This document shows, piece after piece, positions 16,192-24,938 of a stretch of 64,000 nt of DNA. The position numbers and the translations under genes are program-made. This DNA is from Candidatus Lambdaproteobacteria bacterium (lineage in GTDB: Bacteria > SAR324 > JACQKK01). How positions within the stretch are numbered: the stretch's first letter is position 1; every line of letters begins with the position of its first letter. The notes under the pieces were generated by a model, which was given only the letters and a program-made list of their open reading frames with translations, searched no databases and was not told the DNA's origin. The stretch lies in assembly GCA_016204605.1 (NCBI GenBank), contig JACQKK010000032.1, forward strand, positions 1 to 64,000, given 5' to 3'.

Positions 16192-16386
16192 CTGCGGCGA
16201 TACCGGCAGAATTCCGGCAGACGGAGACACTACCGCGGGCGGGCGCCGGTTGACAGCGGCCGTGCCCCCGCCTTAGCGTGACCGGGGCCGAATTCCGAAG
16301 CGCCGGCCCCGCCGTCCCCGTGGCCCCCCGCGGCAAGCCGTCGGGCCGAAGCGCCGCTTGCGCCAACCCCGCTGCCGACGGTGCCC

Positions 16387-17721
16387 ATGACCAAGGACGA
16401 GCTGAAGCGCCGGGTCTGCGAGACCATCGACCGCCATCGCGACGAGATTCTCCGCATCGGCGAGACGATCCTCCACCAGCCGGAGACCGGGTTCAAGGAA
16501 ACCAGGACGGCGCGGCTGGTGGCCGAGACCATGGAGCGGCTGGGGCTCAGGCCCCAGACCGGGCTCGCCATCACGGGGGTCAAGGGCCGGCTGGCGGGCA
16601 AGGCCCCCGGCCCCACCCTGGCGATCCTGGGCGAGCTGGACGGCCTGACCGTCTCCGGCCACCCCCATGCCGACCCCGCCACCGGCGCCGCCCACGCCTG
16701 CGGCCACAACGCCCAGGTGGCCGCCATGCTCGGGGCGGCCATGGGCATCGCGGGGGCGGGAGCGATGGAGGAGCTGGCGGGGGCGCTGGTGTTCTTCGCC
16801 GTACCGGCCGAGGAGCTGATCGAGATCGAGGAGCGCCTGGAGCTGGTGCGCCAGAAAAAGCTCGGCTTCATGCTCGGCAAGCAGGAGCTGATCCGGCTCG
16901 GCCACTTCGACGACGTGGAGCTGGCCATGATGTTCCATGCGGCCAGCAGCGCCGAGTTCCCCACCGTGGGCCGCATGGTCGATTCCTCGAACGGCGCCGT
17001 GGTCAAGCGCATCCGCTTCCTGGGGCGGGCCGCCCATGCGGGCGGGCGGCCCCACATGGGCGTCAACGCGCTCAGCGCGGCCCTGCTGGCCATCGGCGCC
17101 ATCCACGCCCAGCGCGAGAGCTTCCGCGAGGCCGATACCGTCCGCATCCACCCCATCATCACCAAGGGCGGCGATGCGGTGAGCGTGGTGCCGGCGGAGG
17201 TGAAGATCGAGACGTTCGTGCGCGGTGCCACGCTGGAGGCGATCCTCGCCGCCAACCGCAAGGTGGACCGCTGCCTGCGCGCCGGGGCCATGGCGATGGG
17301 CGCCGAGGTCGAGATCGAGACCATCCCGGCCTACCTGCCCCAGCACAACGACCGGGAGCTGGGCGAGGTGTACGGGGCCAATCTCGCGGCGCTGTTCGGC
17401 GCGGGACAGTTCCCCATCGGCGGCCACAAGACCGGCTCGACCGACATGGGCGACCTGGGCCACCTGATGCCCGTGATCCACCCCTACCTCTCCGGCGGCG
17501 AGGGCTCCACCCATGCCGACGACTGGAAGATCGTGGACCGCGAGCGCATCTTCATCACATCGGCGAAGCTGCTCGCCATGACCGCCATCGACCTGCTGCA
17601 CGGCGATGCGGCGCCGGCCCGGCAGGTGCTCGCGCGCCACAAGCCCGCACTCTCGAAGGCCGCGTACCTGGAGATGCAGGCGCAGCTCTTCGCCACCGAG
17701 CGCTACCGCGCGGAAGGCTGA
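16387..17721 (+). CDS. M20-family amidohydrolase (AbgA/AbgB/HipO-like)
   Basis: A 444-residue di-zinc amidohydrolase of the M20D type, which cleaves N-acyl or N-aroyl amino acids. Seen motifs are GELDGL (catalytic Asp region), AHACGHNAQVAAMLG with metal-binding His residues, FFAVPAEEL (general-base Glu region), MFHAASS, the dimerisation-domain RFLGRAAHAGGRPHMGVNAL, and a C-terminal STDMGDLGHLMP. No signal peptide is seen, so it is probably cytoplasmic and acts on an imported conjugate, consistent with the peptide-type ABC transporter downstream (inference). The start may be ATG 16387 or GTG 16381; neither has a strong ribosome site. A homolog of the selenoprotein-partner family follows after 89 bp. 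Confidence 0.9.
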   Translation: MTKDELKRRVCETIDRHRDEILRIGETILHQPETGFKETRTARLVAETMERLGLRPQTGLAITGVKGRLAGKAPGPTLAILGELDGLTVSGHPHADPATGAAHACGHNAQVAAMLGAAMGIAGAGAMEELAGALVFFAVPAEELIEIEERLELVRQKKLGFMLGKQELIRLGHFDDVELAMMFHAASSAEFPTVGRMVDSSNGAVVKRIRFLGRAAHAGGRPHMGVNALSAALLAIGAIHAQRESFREADTVRIHPIITKGGDAVSVVPAEVKIETFVRGATLEAILAANRKVDRCLRAGAMAMGAEVEIETIPAYLPQHNDRELGEVYGANLAALFGAGQFPIGGHKTGSTDMGDLGHLMPVIHPYLSGGEGSTHADDWKIVDRERIFITSAKLLAMTAIDLLHGDAAPARQVLARHKPALSKAAYLEMQAQLFATERYRAEG

Positions 17722-17810
17722 CGTGTCCGCGGGCCTTCGCGAACGAAGGCCCGCTTCCTCCGCGTCGGCGCAGCCGGCGCGGAACCACCCCGACGAGAGT
17801 CCCGAGCGCC

Positions 17811-18878
17811 ATGCCGATGGAACACCTGACCGCCGAGCGCCTGACCTTCCGCAGCGAGGAGGAGGTGTTGGAGGCGTATCACACGCGCAACTGGAGCGAT
17901 GGCCTCCCCTTCATCCTCCCCACCGAGGCGCGGGTCGCGGCCATGCTCGCCGGCGCGGGGCGGCCGGGGCCGGAGGTGATCGGCGTCGTGCCGCCGCGCT
18001 GGGCCGAGGCCACCACGGAGCTGATCGCCGTCAATGCCGTGATGGCGGGCTGCAAGGCCGAGCAGATGCCGGTGCTGATCGCCGCCATCGAGGCCGCCTG
18101 CGACCCGGCCTTCTGCCTGTACAGCGTGCAGGCCACCACCCACCCCTGCGGGCTGCTGATGGTGGTCAGCGGCGCGGTCGCGACGCGCATCGGGATGAAC
18201 GCCGGCCACGGCGTGTTCGGGCCGCACCGGGTCAATTCGCCGCTGGGCCGCGCGCTGCGGCTGGTGCTGCTCAACATCGGCGGGGCCATCCCCGGCAACG
18301 GCGACCAATCCACCCAGGGCTCGCCGGGCAAGCACGCCTACTGCATCGCCGAGAACGAGGCGGGCACGCCCTGGGAGTCGTTCCGCGCGACCAAGGGCTT
18401 CACGCGCGAGGAGAGCACCGTCACCGTCTACGCGGCGGAGAGCCCCCACAACATCCACAACCAGGTGGTGCGCTCGCCGGGCAGCCTGCTGGCCTCGATC
18501 GCCAGCGTGATGGCGACCGTGGGCCACAACAACGCGCTGGCCGTGAAGCACGGCGACCTGCTGGTGGCGCTCTGCCCGGAGCACGCCCTGTTCCTGGCGC
18601 GGGCGGGCCTGACCCTGCGCGATGCGCAGGAGTATCTCTGGGATCACGCCCGCAGCCCCCTTCGCGCGGTGAAGCACACGTCGTCCCCCAACCGCTTCGC
18701 CAACTATCCCGGGTGGGTGGACCTGGACGACGACGACGCGCTGGTGCCCATCGCCGCGACCCCGGCCGACATCAACATCGTCGTCACCGGGGGGCCGGGG
18801 CTGCACTCGTCGTTCATCCCCACGTTCGGCTTCACCCGCTCCGTGACGCGCCGGATCGAAATCCCCACCGGCTGGTGA
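17811..18878 (+). CDS. Conserved ~355-aa protein (copy 2), function unknown
   Basis: A 355-residue paralog of the protein encoded at 8297-9361, similar from end to end: TAERLTF, TRNWSDGLPFILPTE, GVVPPRWAEATTE, NAVMAGCKAEQMP, YSVQATTHPCGLLMVVSG, GNGDQSTQGSPGKHAYC, ESTVTVYAAESPHNIHNQV, VTGGPGLHSSFIPTFG. It has no signal peptide or membrane segment. Unlike copy 1 it has no UGSC gene next to it; instead it is flanked by an M20 amidohydrolase and an LLM oxidoreductase. Two diverged copies within 10 kb suggest either related substrates or a heteromeric complex (inference). Start ATG 17811 leaves an N-terminus equal in length to copy 1. Confidence 0.85.
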   Translation: MPMEHLTAERLTFRSEEEVLEAYHTRNWSDGLPFILPTEARVAAMLAGAGRPGPEVIGVVPPRWAEATTELIAVNAVMAGCKAEQMPVLIAAIEAACDPAFCLYSVQATTHPCGLLMVVSGAVATRIGMNAGHGVFGPHRVNSPLGRALRLVLLNIGGAIPGNGDQSTQGSPGKHAYCIAENEAGTPWESFRATKGFTREESTVTVYAAESPHNIHNQVVRSPGSLLASIASVMATVGHNNALAVKHGDLLVALCPEHALFLARAGLTLRDAQEYLWDHARSPLRAVKHTSSPNRFANYPGWVDLDDDDALVPIAATPADINIVVTGGPGLHSSFIPTFGFTRSVTRRIEIPTGW

Positions 18879-19001
18879 CCGTCATCTGCGCGCGGCTGCC
18901 CGGCGTGTAACGGGGTCTCCCGCCCCTCGACCCGCGAGGCGGCCGTGCGCACGAGCGGCGGCGCCGCCCCTGCCCCAACCCACGACTTTCGGAGGGAACC
19001 C

Positions 19002-20063
19002 ATGGAGTTCGGCATCAGCGCCGGCCACATCACGGCCGTGGACTATATCCAGCACGCCGAGCGGCTCGGCTTCACCCGCTGCTGGATCACCGACACGCCG
19101 CTGCTGCGCTCGAACCTGTTCGCGATGTGGGCGGCGGCCGCGCTGCAAACGAAGACCATCAGGATCGGCTCGGGGGTGGCGGTATGCGGTCTGCGGCTGG
19201 CGCCGGAGGCGGCCAACGGCATCGCCACCATCAACGCGCTGGCGCCGGGCCGCACCTATGCCATCTTCGGGACGGGGAACACGGCCATGCGCATGCTGGG
19301 CCTGCCGGCCATGAGCGCCAAGGGGCTGCGCGAGTACGTGCGGGTGGTGCGTGGTCTGCTGCGCGGGGAGGAGGTGGCCTACTCGGCGGGGAGCGAATCC
19401 CATCCGGTGCGGTTCACCGCGCTCGAGCAGAAGCAGATCCGGCTGGAGCCGCCGGTGCCGATCCACATTGCGGCCAACGGCCCGCTCGGGCAGGCCGTGG
19501 CGGGCGAGATCGCCGACGGCCTCTGCACCGCCATCCCCCGCGGCGGCACGATCGGCCAGGCCATGGCCAACGTCCGCCGCGGCGCGGAACGCGCGGGCCG
19601 CAAGCTGCCGGCCGGCTTCCACACCGCGGCCCTGCTCAACGTGCTGATGCTGGAGCCGGGCGAGGCGCTCAACTCGCCGCGCGTGATCGCCGAGGTCGGG
19701 CCGGCCATCATGACCAACTTCCACTATCTGGTGGATTGGGTGCACCAGTTCGGTTTCGAGCCGCCGCCCTACGTGCGCCCCGTATGGAACGACTACATGG
19801 CGTTCCGCCGCGCCCGCGCCGCCGGCGATGCGCACCTGACCATGCACGCCAGCCACTACGCCGCGATCGACCCCGAGGAGGCGCGCTTCATCACGCCGGA
19901 GATCATCCGCGCCCTGTGCATCGTGGGCGAGCCGCCCGAGCTGGTCGAGCGACTGCGCCAGCTCGACCGCGACGGGCTGAACCAGGTCACCTTCCATCCG
20001 ACCTTCGAGCGGCGTTACGAGGTCATCGAGCGGTTCGCCCGACTGGTGATGGCCAGGATGTGA
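19002..20063 (+). CDS. LLM-class (luciferase-like) flavin oxidoreductase
   Basis: A 353-residue TIM-barrel protein of the bacterial luciferase-like family, whose members use F420H2 or FMNH2. The start MEFGISAGHITAVDYIQHAERLG, the TKTIRIGSGVAVCG strand, RTYAIFGTGNTAMR, and PVPIHIAANGPLGQAVAGEIADG match the family's order and resemble methylene-tetrahydromethanopterin reductase-like members. Cofactor type cannot be decided from sequence. The ribosome site GGAGGG lies 5 nt before ATG 19002. It sits between the second ~355-aa protein and a MATE-like exporter, in a probable operon with spacings of 65-125 bp. Confidence 0.88.
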   Translation: MEFGISAGHITAVDYIQHAERLGFTRCWITDTPLLRSNLFAMWAAAALQTKTIRIGSGVAVCGLRLAPEAANGIATINALAPGRTYAIFGTGNTAMRMLGLPAMSAKGLREYVRVVRGLLRGEEVAYSAGSESHPVRFTALEQKQIRLEPPVPIHIAANGPLGQAVAGEIADGLCTAIPRGGTIGQAMANVRRGAERAGRKLPAGFHTAALLNVLMLEPGEALNSPRVIAEVGPAIMTNFHYLVDWVHQFGFEPPPYVRPVWNDYMAFRRARAAGDAHLTMHASHYAAIDPEEARFITPEIIRALCIVGEPPELVERLRQLDRDGLNQVTFHPTFERRYEVIERFARLVMARM

Positions 20064-20128
20064 GGGCGGCCCGCCCCGCCACGGCCCGCCCCGCCACAGA
20101 AGAGCGCCGCAACCCCCGGAGCCGAGCC

Positions 20129-21487
20129 ATGCCGCAGCGCGCGACCACGCTGGCCGGTGCGTACTGGTTCTTCATGCCGCTGATCCTCGTGGCGGAGATG
20201 ATGACCATCACGCATTCGATCATCCTCGCCACGCTGGCGCGCGTGCCCAACCCGCAGACGGCGCTCGCCGCCTACAACATCGCCTTCTCGGTGCACAACA
20301 TCATCGGCAGCCCCGGCTGGGCCATGGCGTTCATCGCGCTGGCCTATGCGCGCGACCGGCGTTCGTCGCGCACGCTGCTCGCCGTCAACGCCTGGCTGCT
20401 GATCGCGTTGATGGCGGGGTACTTCTCCGTCGGCCTGACGCCGCTCGGCGACTGGGTGTACGGCACCCTGCTCGGGGGCAGTCCGGAGGTGGTGCGGCAG
20501 GCCCGCCGCTGCACGGTGATCCTGTTCTTCATCATGCCCGCGGTCGCCTTCCGCTCCTACATGCAGGCCCTGCTGATGATCCACCAGCAGACGCTGTTCG
20601 TCACGATGGGCACGGTGGCGCGCGTGCTCGGCGCGCTCGGCGCCTCGACGGTGCTGCCACTCTGGCTGGACGATGGCACGATCGGCGCCTTCACCCACCT
20701 CACCTGCGTCAACTTCGAGGCCCTGGTGATGACGGCCGCCGGCTGGCGCTTCTACCGCGCCCTGCCCGAGCGGCGGGAGGAGCCGGCGCCGCGCTACCGC
20801 GACCTCTGGAAGTTCGGCTGGCCGCTCGTCGTCAACCAGTACGCGGAGCACGGGGTGGTGATCGGGATCAGCTTCTACATCGGCCGGCTCAGCCAGGCGG
20901 ACCGGGGCCAGGCCGCGTTCGGCGTGGCCGCGGGACTGGCACGCCTGCTGCTCGGCCCGGTGCGGAACCTGACCTATACCACCCAGGCGCTGACGCGGGG
21001 CGCGGGCGACCGCAAGCTGATGCTGCGCTTCACCTGGCAGGTGGTGGCCATCTTCGCCGGCCTGATCGTGCTGCTGTTCTATACGCCGCTCGACCGGTGG
21101 GTGCTGCACACGGTGATGGGGCTGAAGCCGGAGATGGCGGACTACGTGGCGCCGGCCCTGCTGTATGCGCTGCTGATGGCACCCTCCTGGGGCTACGCCT
21201 CGACGTTCCGCGGGCTGCTTTCGGCCGCGCACCATACGGGCCCGATCGCCACCGCGAGCGCCGTACGCATCGCCGTGGTGCTGCTGATCGGGCTGGTGAC
21301 GCTGCTCCACCCCGGGATGAACGGCGCCGTGTTCGGGATCGTGGCCCTTGCCGTGGCCTACGCCTCGGAGGGGCTGGTGTTGGGCTGGCCGCTGCTGTTC
21401 GGGCGTCTGCGGGTGGCGGACGCCGGTGCCGTTCCGCCCGCCCAGCCCGCCAAGGCGGAGACCGCCGCCGGGCCTGCCTCCCGCTGA
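20129..21487 (+). CDS. MATE/MOP-superfamily multidrug-type exporter
   Basis: A 452-residue integral membrane protein with about 12 hydrophobic segments. The two-fold pattern of six-helix halves, the N-terminal LAGAYWFFMPLILVAEM segment and the mid-protein LWKFGWPLVVNQYAEHGVVI repeat of that segment fit the MATE/flippase superfamily. The cytoplasmic loop after helix 6 is charged (PERREEPAPRYRDL). The C-terminal ~30 residues are Ala/Pro-rich. Substrate is unknown; co-location with the catabolic genes may indicate export of a toxic intermediate. The start ATG 20129 has CCGGAG upstream; a longer open frame upstream overlaps the LLM gene and is a shadow. Confidence 0.75.
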   Translation: MPQRATTLAGAYWFFMPLILVAEMMTITHSIILATLARVPNPQTALAAYNIAFSVHNIIGSPGWAMAFIALAYARDRRSSRTLLAVNAWLLIALMAGYFSVGLTPLGDWVYGTLLGGSPEVVRQARRCTVILFFIMPAVAFRSYMQALLMIHQQTLFVTMGTVARVLGALGASTVLPLWLDDGTIGAFTHLTCVNFEALVMTAAGWRFYRALPERREEPAPRYRDLWKFGWPLVVNQYAEHGVVIGISFYIGRLSQADRGQAAFGVAAGLARLLLGPVRNLTYTTQALTRGAGDRKLMLRFTWQVVAIFAGLIVLLFYTPLDRWVLHTVMGLKPEMADYVAPALLYALLMAPSWGYASTFRGLLSAAHHTGPIATASAVRIAVVLLIGLVTLLHPGMNGAVFGIVALAVAYASEGLVLGWPLLFGRLRVADAGAVPPAQPAKAETAAGPASR

Positions 21488-21574
21488 GGCCCGCCCAGCG
21501 GGCGCCCAGCGGGGGTGTCGGGGGCGGAGTGCCTGCCGCCCCGCCAAAATTCGGCTTGCGAAACGGAAAAGGGA

Positions 21575-22573
21575 TCAAACCGTGTCATCGTAATCGGCCG
21601 CCGGCGGCGTGGCCGGGGGGCGGGCCTCGCCGAGCACGATGGCGGCGGCGGCGGCCAATGCCGTCGCCTGTGCGAGGCCGAGCCCCGTGCGCGCGATCAG
21701 CCACAAGGTGGAAGGGTAAGGCGGCTGGAGCATCAGCGGCACGAATTCGCCCAGGATGAACAGCTCGATTCCGAACACCAGCGCGAGTTGGGGCGGCGTG
21801 GCCCGCACCACCAGCGCCAGCGGCACCAGCGGCACCACAAGCGCCACCCCCCGCAGCGCCAGCAGCAGCAGCAGCGCCCCGGCACGGAGGGCGCCCGCCA
21901 GGGTCACGCCGGCCGCCGCCAGGGGCGCGACGCCATCGCTCGGCGCGCCGCCGCCGCCGAGCGCGACCTCCCGCAGGCGCAGCCAGGGGTTGGGGTGCAG
22001 CAGCGGGGCCAGCAACGGCTGGCTGTGGGCCACCAGCAGCGTATCGAGCCAGCCCGCCGCCAGCGCCAGTGCCGCGGCTGCAAGGCCGAGGCCGCCCAGC
22101 CAGCGCAGCCAGGTGCCGGGGCTGCGCATGCGCCAGCGCCCGACCAGGCTCGCCCAGCCGATGGTGCCGCCCGCGGGGCGCAGCAGCAGGCCCAGCGTGG
22201 CCGCGGCCAGCAGCGCCCCGAGCAGGTCGGGCCAGGCCGAGCGTGGCAGCGTGTAGGGCAGCGCCACGATGGCCAGCGCATCGGCCAGCTGCGCCAGCGC
22301 CCACGACGGCAGCGGGCCGATCCCCAGCAGCAGCGCGGCGGCCACCCCCACCGCGGCGGCCCGGCTCCAGGCGATCCGCGCCAGCGGCGGGCGGCAGGCG
22401 AACGAGATCAGCACGCCCGCCAGGAACGCCTGCACGAGCGGGCTCTGCAGTGCGATGCCCTGCCAATGCAGGCCCTGGGGCAGCTCACGCCCCAGCGCGA
22501 ACGCGAGCCCGGTGGCGATCGGCGCCAGCGTGACGGTCACGGCCGAGGGGCGCCGGGAAGCGGTGGTGGCCAT
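21575..22573 (-). CDS. Multi-spanning membrane protein of unknown function
   Basis: A 332-residue, strongly hydrophobic protein with about 9-10 predicted membrane helices rich in Ala, Leu and Gly, and short loops such as RSAWPDLL and HPNPWLRLREVALGG. No family motif was recognised. It is transcribed divergently from the second solute-binding-protein gene and convergently with the MATE-like gene (87 bp between stops). The last residues ADYDDTV are acidic and polar, probably cytoplasmic. Length and helix number would suit a permease or a polytopic respiratory or regulatory protein, but nothing in the sequence decides this. Confidence 0.7.
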   Translation of the reverse strand: MATTASRRPSAVTVTLAPIATGLAFALGRELPQGLHWQGIALQSPLVQAFLAGVLISFACRPPLARIAWSRAAAVGVAAALLLGIGPLPSWALAQLADALAIVALPYTLPRSAWPDLLGALLAAATLGLLLRPAGGTIGWASLVGRWRMRSPGTWLRWLGGLGLAAAALALAAGWLDTLLVAHSQPLLAPLLHPNPWLRLREVALGGGGAPSDGVAPLAAAGVTLAGALRAGALLLLLALRGVALVVPLVPLALVVRATPPQLALVFGIELFILGEFVPLMLQPPYPSTLWLIARTGLGLAQATALAAAAAIVLGEARPPATPPAADYDDTV

Positions 22574-22665
22574 GCGCTGCGCTGCGCTCGAGGTTCGCCC
22601 GGGGCGCGCCGGAGCGCGAGAGGCGCTCGCGGCAACGGTGCGGCTGCCCGCCCGGCCGTCACGGT

Positions 22666-22681
22666 GCCGGGTGCACCCGGC
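22666..22681. promoter_or_regulatory. 16-bp perfect palindrome in a divergent intergenic region
   Basis: GCCGGGTG/CACCCGGC lies in the 375-bp gap (22574-22948) between the divergent membrane-protein gene and the solute-binding-protein gene. A TATAGT hexamer follows at 22702-22707. The symmetry suits a dimeric repressor operator, but no regulator gene is nearby. No other feature is evident in the gap. Confidence 0.3.
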
Positions 22682-22948
22682 CGGAACAGGAGCCGGGCGA
22701 GTATAGTCCGATCGGGCCGTAGAGTGCTACGGGAGGCGGCGATCGGCCCCCGATGCCAATTGGCGACGCCGCGATTTCGAGCGGCGCCCGCCGATGGGCC
22801 TGGACATACGATCGCCAAGGTGTTGAGATAGGCGCGCCGTCGCCGGAGATACGCCGTGGGTCGAGCGGGGGCTCGGCCGGCCGTACCGACACGCGCGGCT
22901 TCCTTCGCCCGGACACCATCAACCCGAGCCACCACCGCAGGGGGATCC

Positions 22949-24538
22949 ATGACACGCAGGCCATCAATCCTGGTGGCGGTCGCGGCGATGCTGCTCTCGC
23001 TGATCAGCAGCGGCTCCGCGCTTGCCCAGCAGTATGGCGGTATCCTGAAATCGATGCAGCGGGCAAATCCCGGCAGCCTCTCGACGCACGAGGAAGCGAG
23101 TTTCGTGCCGAGCTGGGTGACCATGTCCATCTACGACCAACTGGTGGCATACGATCCGCTGAAGGTGGTGGAATCGGTCGATACCATCATCCCGGGGCTG
23201 GCGAAGAGCTGGCGCTGGAACGCCGATCACACCGCGCTGACCTTCACGCTGAACCAAGGCGTCAAGTGGCAGGATGGCAAGCCCTTCTCGGCGGCCGACG
23301 TCAAGTCCACCTACGACATCGTGCGCGGCGCCTCCAGGCAGCGCCTGAAGCTGAATCCGCGCAGGCTCTGGTATGCGAGCATCAAGGACATCACCACGAG
23401 CGGGGAGCACGAGGTCAGCTTTCACCTCAGCCGGCCGCAGCCTTCGCTGCTGATGATGCTGGGATCGGGCTACTCGCCGGTGCACGCGGCGCACGTGCCC
23501 GTGGCGAAATGGCGTACCGAGACGATGGGCACCGGGCCCTTCGCCCTGACGGAGTTCAAGCGCGACCAGATCATCAAGGTGCGCAAGAACCCGGAATACT
23601 TCGTCAAGGGCCGGCCGTACCTCGAGGGGATCGATTTCATCATCATCCGCAGCGGGGGCACCCGCATCGCCGCGATGATCGCCGGCCAGCTCGACGTCTC
23701 CCAACCCACCGAGACCGACCAGAAGGTCTACGACCGGCTGAAGGCGCAAGTGCCGACGATGGCGTTCAACAAGACGTACCTGGCCTCGAACGTGAACGTG
23801 ATCATCAACGCGGCCAGGCCGCCCTTCAACGATGCGCGCCTGCGGGCCGCGGTGAACCTGGCCGTCGACCGGGGGGCGTACACGAAGGCCGTGCAGCCCG
23901 GATACCTGGTGGGCGGCTTCCTGACGCCGGTGCCCCATGGCTCCTGGGGGTTGACCGCGGAGCAGCTGGGTGGCGTCCAGGGCTACGGCGATCCGGAGAA
24001 GAACAAGGAGCGGGCGCGCGGGATCATGCGGCAGCTCGGCTACAGCGAAGGCAAGCCGCTCAAGGTCACCGTCACCACCCGCCAGACTTCGAACTACGTG
24101 GACGCGGCCACCTGGATGCTCGGGGAGCTGAAGCTGGTCCATTTCGATCCCACCCTCGAGATCGTCGAGGACGGGGTGTGGCACCCGAAGGTCTCCCGGC
24201 GCGAATACGCGATCGGGCTCAACGCCACGGGCTCCGGCATCGACGACCCCGACGTGACGTTCGTCGAGAACTTCAGCTGCGACTCGATCCGGAACTACTC
24301 CGGATACTGCAACCGGGAGCTCGAGAAGGAGTTCAACCGCCAATCCGAAATCACCGACGTGCAGGAGCGGCTCAAACTGGCCAACGAGATCGAGCGCAAG
24401 CTGGTGGAGGATGTGGCCCGCATCTCGCTCGGGTTCCGGGTGAACTACAACGCCCGCTACCCGTATGTGAAGAACTTCGTCGGCCACAACACCAACTACA
24501 ATTGGCCCCTCTGGGCCGACGTCTGGCTGAGCAAGTGA
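22949..24538 (+). CDS. ABC transporter substrate-binding protein, family 5 (second paralog)
   Basis: A 529-residue periplasmic binding protein. The signal peptide (residues ~1-25, VAVAAMLLSLISSGSALAQ) is followed by QYGGILKSMQ. It shares the family blocks of the 6001-7602 product, including LTFTLNQGVKWQDGKPFSAADVKST, GTGPFALTEFKRDQIIKV, FNDARLRAAVNLAVDR, and the C-terminal CDSIRNYSGYCNRE, which parallels CGSTRNYSDYCNPE in the first paralog. That shared two-Cys loop is probably a disulfide and part of the ligand-pocket rim. The ribosome site AGGGGGA precedes ATG 22949. It is followed by the permeases and ATPases, so it is the cognate binding protein; the ligand is unknown (oligopeptide, opine or similar by family). 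Confidence 0.94.
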   Translation: MTRRPSILVAVAAMLLSLISSGSALAQQYGGILKSMQRANPGSLSTHEEASFVPSWVTMSIYDQLVAYDPLKVVESVDTIIPGLAKSWRWNADHTALTFTLNQGVKWQDGKPFSAADVKSTYDIVRGASRQRLKLNPRRLWYASIKDITTSGEHEVSFHLSRPQPSLLMMLGSGYSPVHAAHVPVAKWRTETMGTGPFALTEFKRDQIIKVRKNPEYFVKGRPYLEGIDFIIIRSGGTRIAAMIAGQLDVSQPTETDQKVYDRLKAQVPTMAFNKTYLASNVNVIINAARPPFNDARLRAAVNLAVDRGAYTKAVQPGYLVGGFLTPVPHGSWGLTAEQLGGVQGYGDPEKNKERARGIMRQLGYSEGKPLKVTVTTRQTSNYVDAATWMLGELKLVHFDPTLEIVEDGVWHPKVSRREYAIGLNATGSGIDDPDVTFVENFSCDSIRNYSGYCNRELEKEFNRQSEITDVQERLKLANEIERKLVEDVARISLGFRVNYNARYPYVKNFVGHNTNYNWPLWADVWLSK

Positions 24539-24548
24539 CCCACCCGGC

Positions 24549-24578
24549 TGCGCCGCCCCGAGTCCCGGCGGCGGCGCA
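24549..24578 (+). terminator. Stem-loop between binding-protein and permease genes
   Basis: TGCGCCGCC / GGCGGCGCA, a perfect 9-bp stem with a 12-nt loop, starts 10 nt after the stop at 24538. This position is typical for a partial terminator or stabilising hairpin that makes the binding protein more abundant than the membrane parts. It is followed by a separate promoter candidate. Confidence 0.45.
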
Positions 24579-24747
24579 AGGTTCCGGCGGGCGGCACTGC
24601 GCGCGGATATACCCCGGCGCGGCACCGCCCGGGGCGCGTCGCTGCGAGCGCCGTCCGCTGCGAATCCGCCGTACGCCCCCTCGCGCAAGCAAGAAGCGTC
24701 GCGCTTTGCGCCCCTGCGCGGCGGCCGCGGAAGCCTCGCGGCGGGGC

Positions 24748-24777
24748 TTGACTTTTGGGGTGCGGTGATGGTCTAAA
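24748..24777 (+). promoter_or_regulatory. Candidate sigma-70 promoter for the permease/ATPase genes
   Basis: TTGACT (24748-24753) and TCTAAA (24772-24777) are separated by 18 bp, within the 400-bp gap 24539-24938, about 160 bp before the permease start. The -35 matches 5 of 6 and the -10 matches 4 of 6. The rest of the gap shows no gene. Confidence 0.4.
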
Positions 24778-24938
24778 TGCACTCCTCTGGCAGTCTGGGG
24801 GAAGTCGCAGCGGTGTGGCTGGCAGGAGTGGGCTGGAGGAACGGGCCGCGAGCCGATCGGGGCGGGACCGGTCAACGGAAGATCCTGGCGTGGCGAGGCG
24901 TGCACGAGCCTCCTGCGCCGTGCGAGAGGAGTACCACC

